Of a stretch of DNA of 14,530 bases, positions 14,383-14,530 are shown in pieces. Each line of letters opens with the position of its first letter. Position 1 is the stretch's first letter. The translations under genes and the position numbers were made by a program. The stretch lies in NCBI GenBank assembly GCA_947166205.1, contig CAMVDI010000023.1, forward strand, positions 1-14,530, in the 5' to 3' direction. Under the pieces are notes generated by a model. It saw only the letters and a list, made by a program, of their open reading frames with translations, was not told the DNA's origin and ran no database searches. Origin of the DNA: an uncultured Clostridia bacterium (GTDB taxonomy: Bacteria; Bacillota_A; Clostridia; Christensenellales; Aristaeellaceae).

Positions 14383-14530
14383 ATGCTGGAATATAAATTT
14401 GACACCCAGCTTCTGATTGAAGGGACGGATCTGGACGAGGACGAGATCAACGATTACATTACGGAGCATTTCAAGGGCGACTGCCTGCTGGCGGTGGGGG
14501 ATGAAGAGCTGATCAAGATCCACTTCCATA
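14383..14530 (+). CDS. small protein resembling the C-terminal DAK/DegV-linked domain of FakA (partial)
   Basis: Only the first 49 codons are in the window. The sequence opens MLEYKFDTQLLIEG, then DLDEDEIN, then LLAVGDEELIKIHFH. This matches the segment of fatty acid kinase subunit A (FakA) and dihydroxyacetone-kinase-like proteins that reads roughly YxTEFLI, GDSLVVVGDDELVKVHVHT. Here it begins directly with Met and lacks the N-terminal kinase domain, so it is probably one of the short stand-alone proteins annotated in Clostridia as kinase-to-dihydroxyacetone-kinase. Its function is not established. The start is well supported by AGGAGG with 8 bases of spacing and by the strong promoter just upstream, which suggests abundant expression. 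Its final length cannot be seen. Confidence 0.72.
   Translation, partial: MLEYKFDTQLLIEGTDLDEDEINDYITEHFKGDCLLAVGDEELIKIHFH

Noticed and set aside
1..14530. CRISPR arrays, tRNA/rRNA genes, transposases or prophage genes
   Set aside because: No regularly spaced repeats, tRNA-like cloverleaf sequences, rRNA stretches or transposase/integrase signatures were seen. The gene content is core chromosomal.

Overview
The window looks like the chromosomal replication-origin neighbourhood of a moderately GC-rich Bacillota (Clostridia-type) bacterium. The evidence is AddA-type recombination helicase rather than RecBCD, RecF next to the beta clamp, DNA polymerase I with a decayed proofreading domain, strong AGGAGG ribosome-binding sites, sigma-A type promoters with 17-base spacers, and two perfect parS sites. 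Genus-level placement is not possible from the sequence alone; an uncultured gut or rumen Clostridia lineage is only a guess.

Left part (1-3300): the 5' end of gap (glycolytic GAPDH, minus strand) is divergent from an alkaline-phosphatase-superfamily phosphodiesterase/pyrophosphatase gene (plus). A metallo-beta-lactamase-fold hydrolase gene (plus) follows behind its own promoter and a long leader, and ends in a textbook intrinsic terminator. The gap between this gene and addA holds one perfect and several near-perfect DnaA boxes.

Centre (3302-9232, minus strand): addA, recF and dnaN lie in one direction, in the transcription order dnaN-recF-addA. A terminator-like hairpin separates dnaN from recF. 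One parS site lies between recF and addA and a second lies inside the addA reading frame.

Origin (9233-9575): the space upstream of dnaN has the parts of a bacterial oriC. In order these are an AT-rich stretch, a run of DnaA-trio-like triplets, a G cluster, two degenerate DnaA boxes, and then two perfect DnaA boxes facing each other. dnaA itself, which normally sits here, is absent. Its place is taken by rimO and pgsA (minus strand, overlapping by 4 bases), which are transcribed toward the origin.

Right part (11414-14530): polA (plus) is divergent from rimO. After a GC-rich intergenic hairpin there is a strong promoter and the 5' end of a small stand-alone protein resembling the C-terminal DAK/DegV-linked domain of fatty acid kinase FakA.

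Together the window couples initiation (DnaA boxes), clamp loading (DnaN), gap and break repair (RecF, AddA, PolA) and chromosome segregation (parS). The points most worth a second look are the dnaA-less origin, the parS palindrome embedded in a coding sequence, and the second DnaA-box field about 6 kb away that could make the origin bipartite or act as a DnaA sink.
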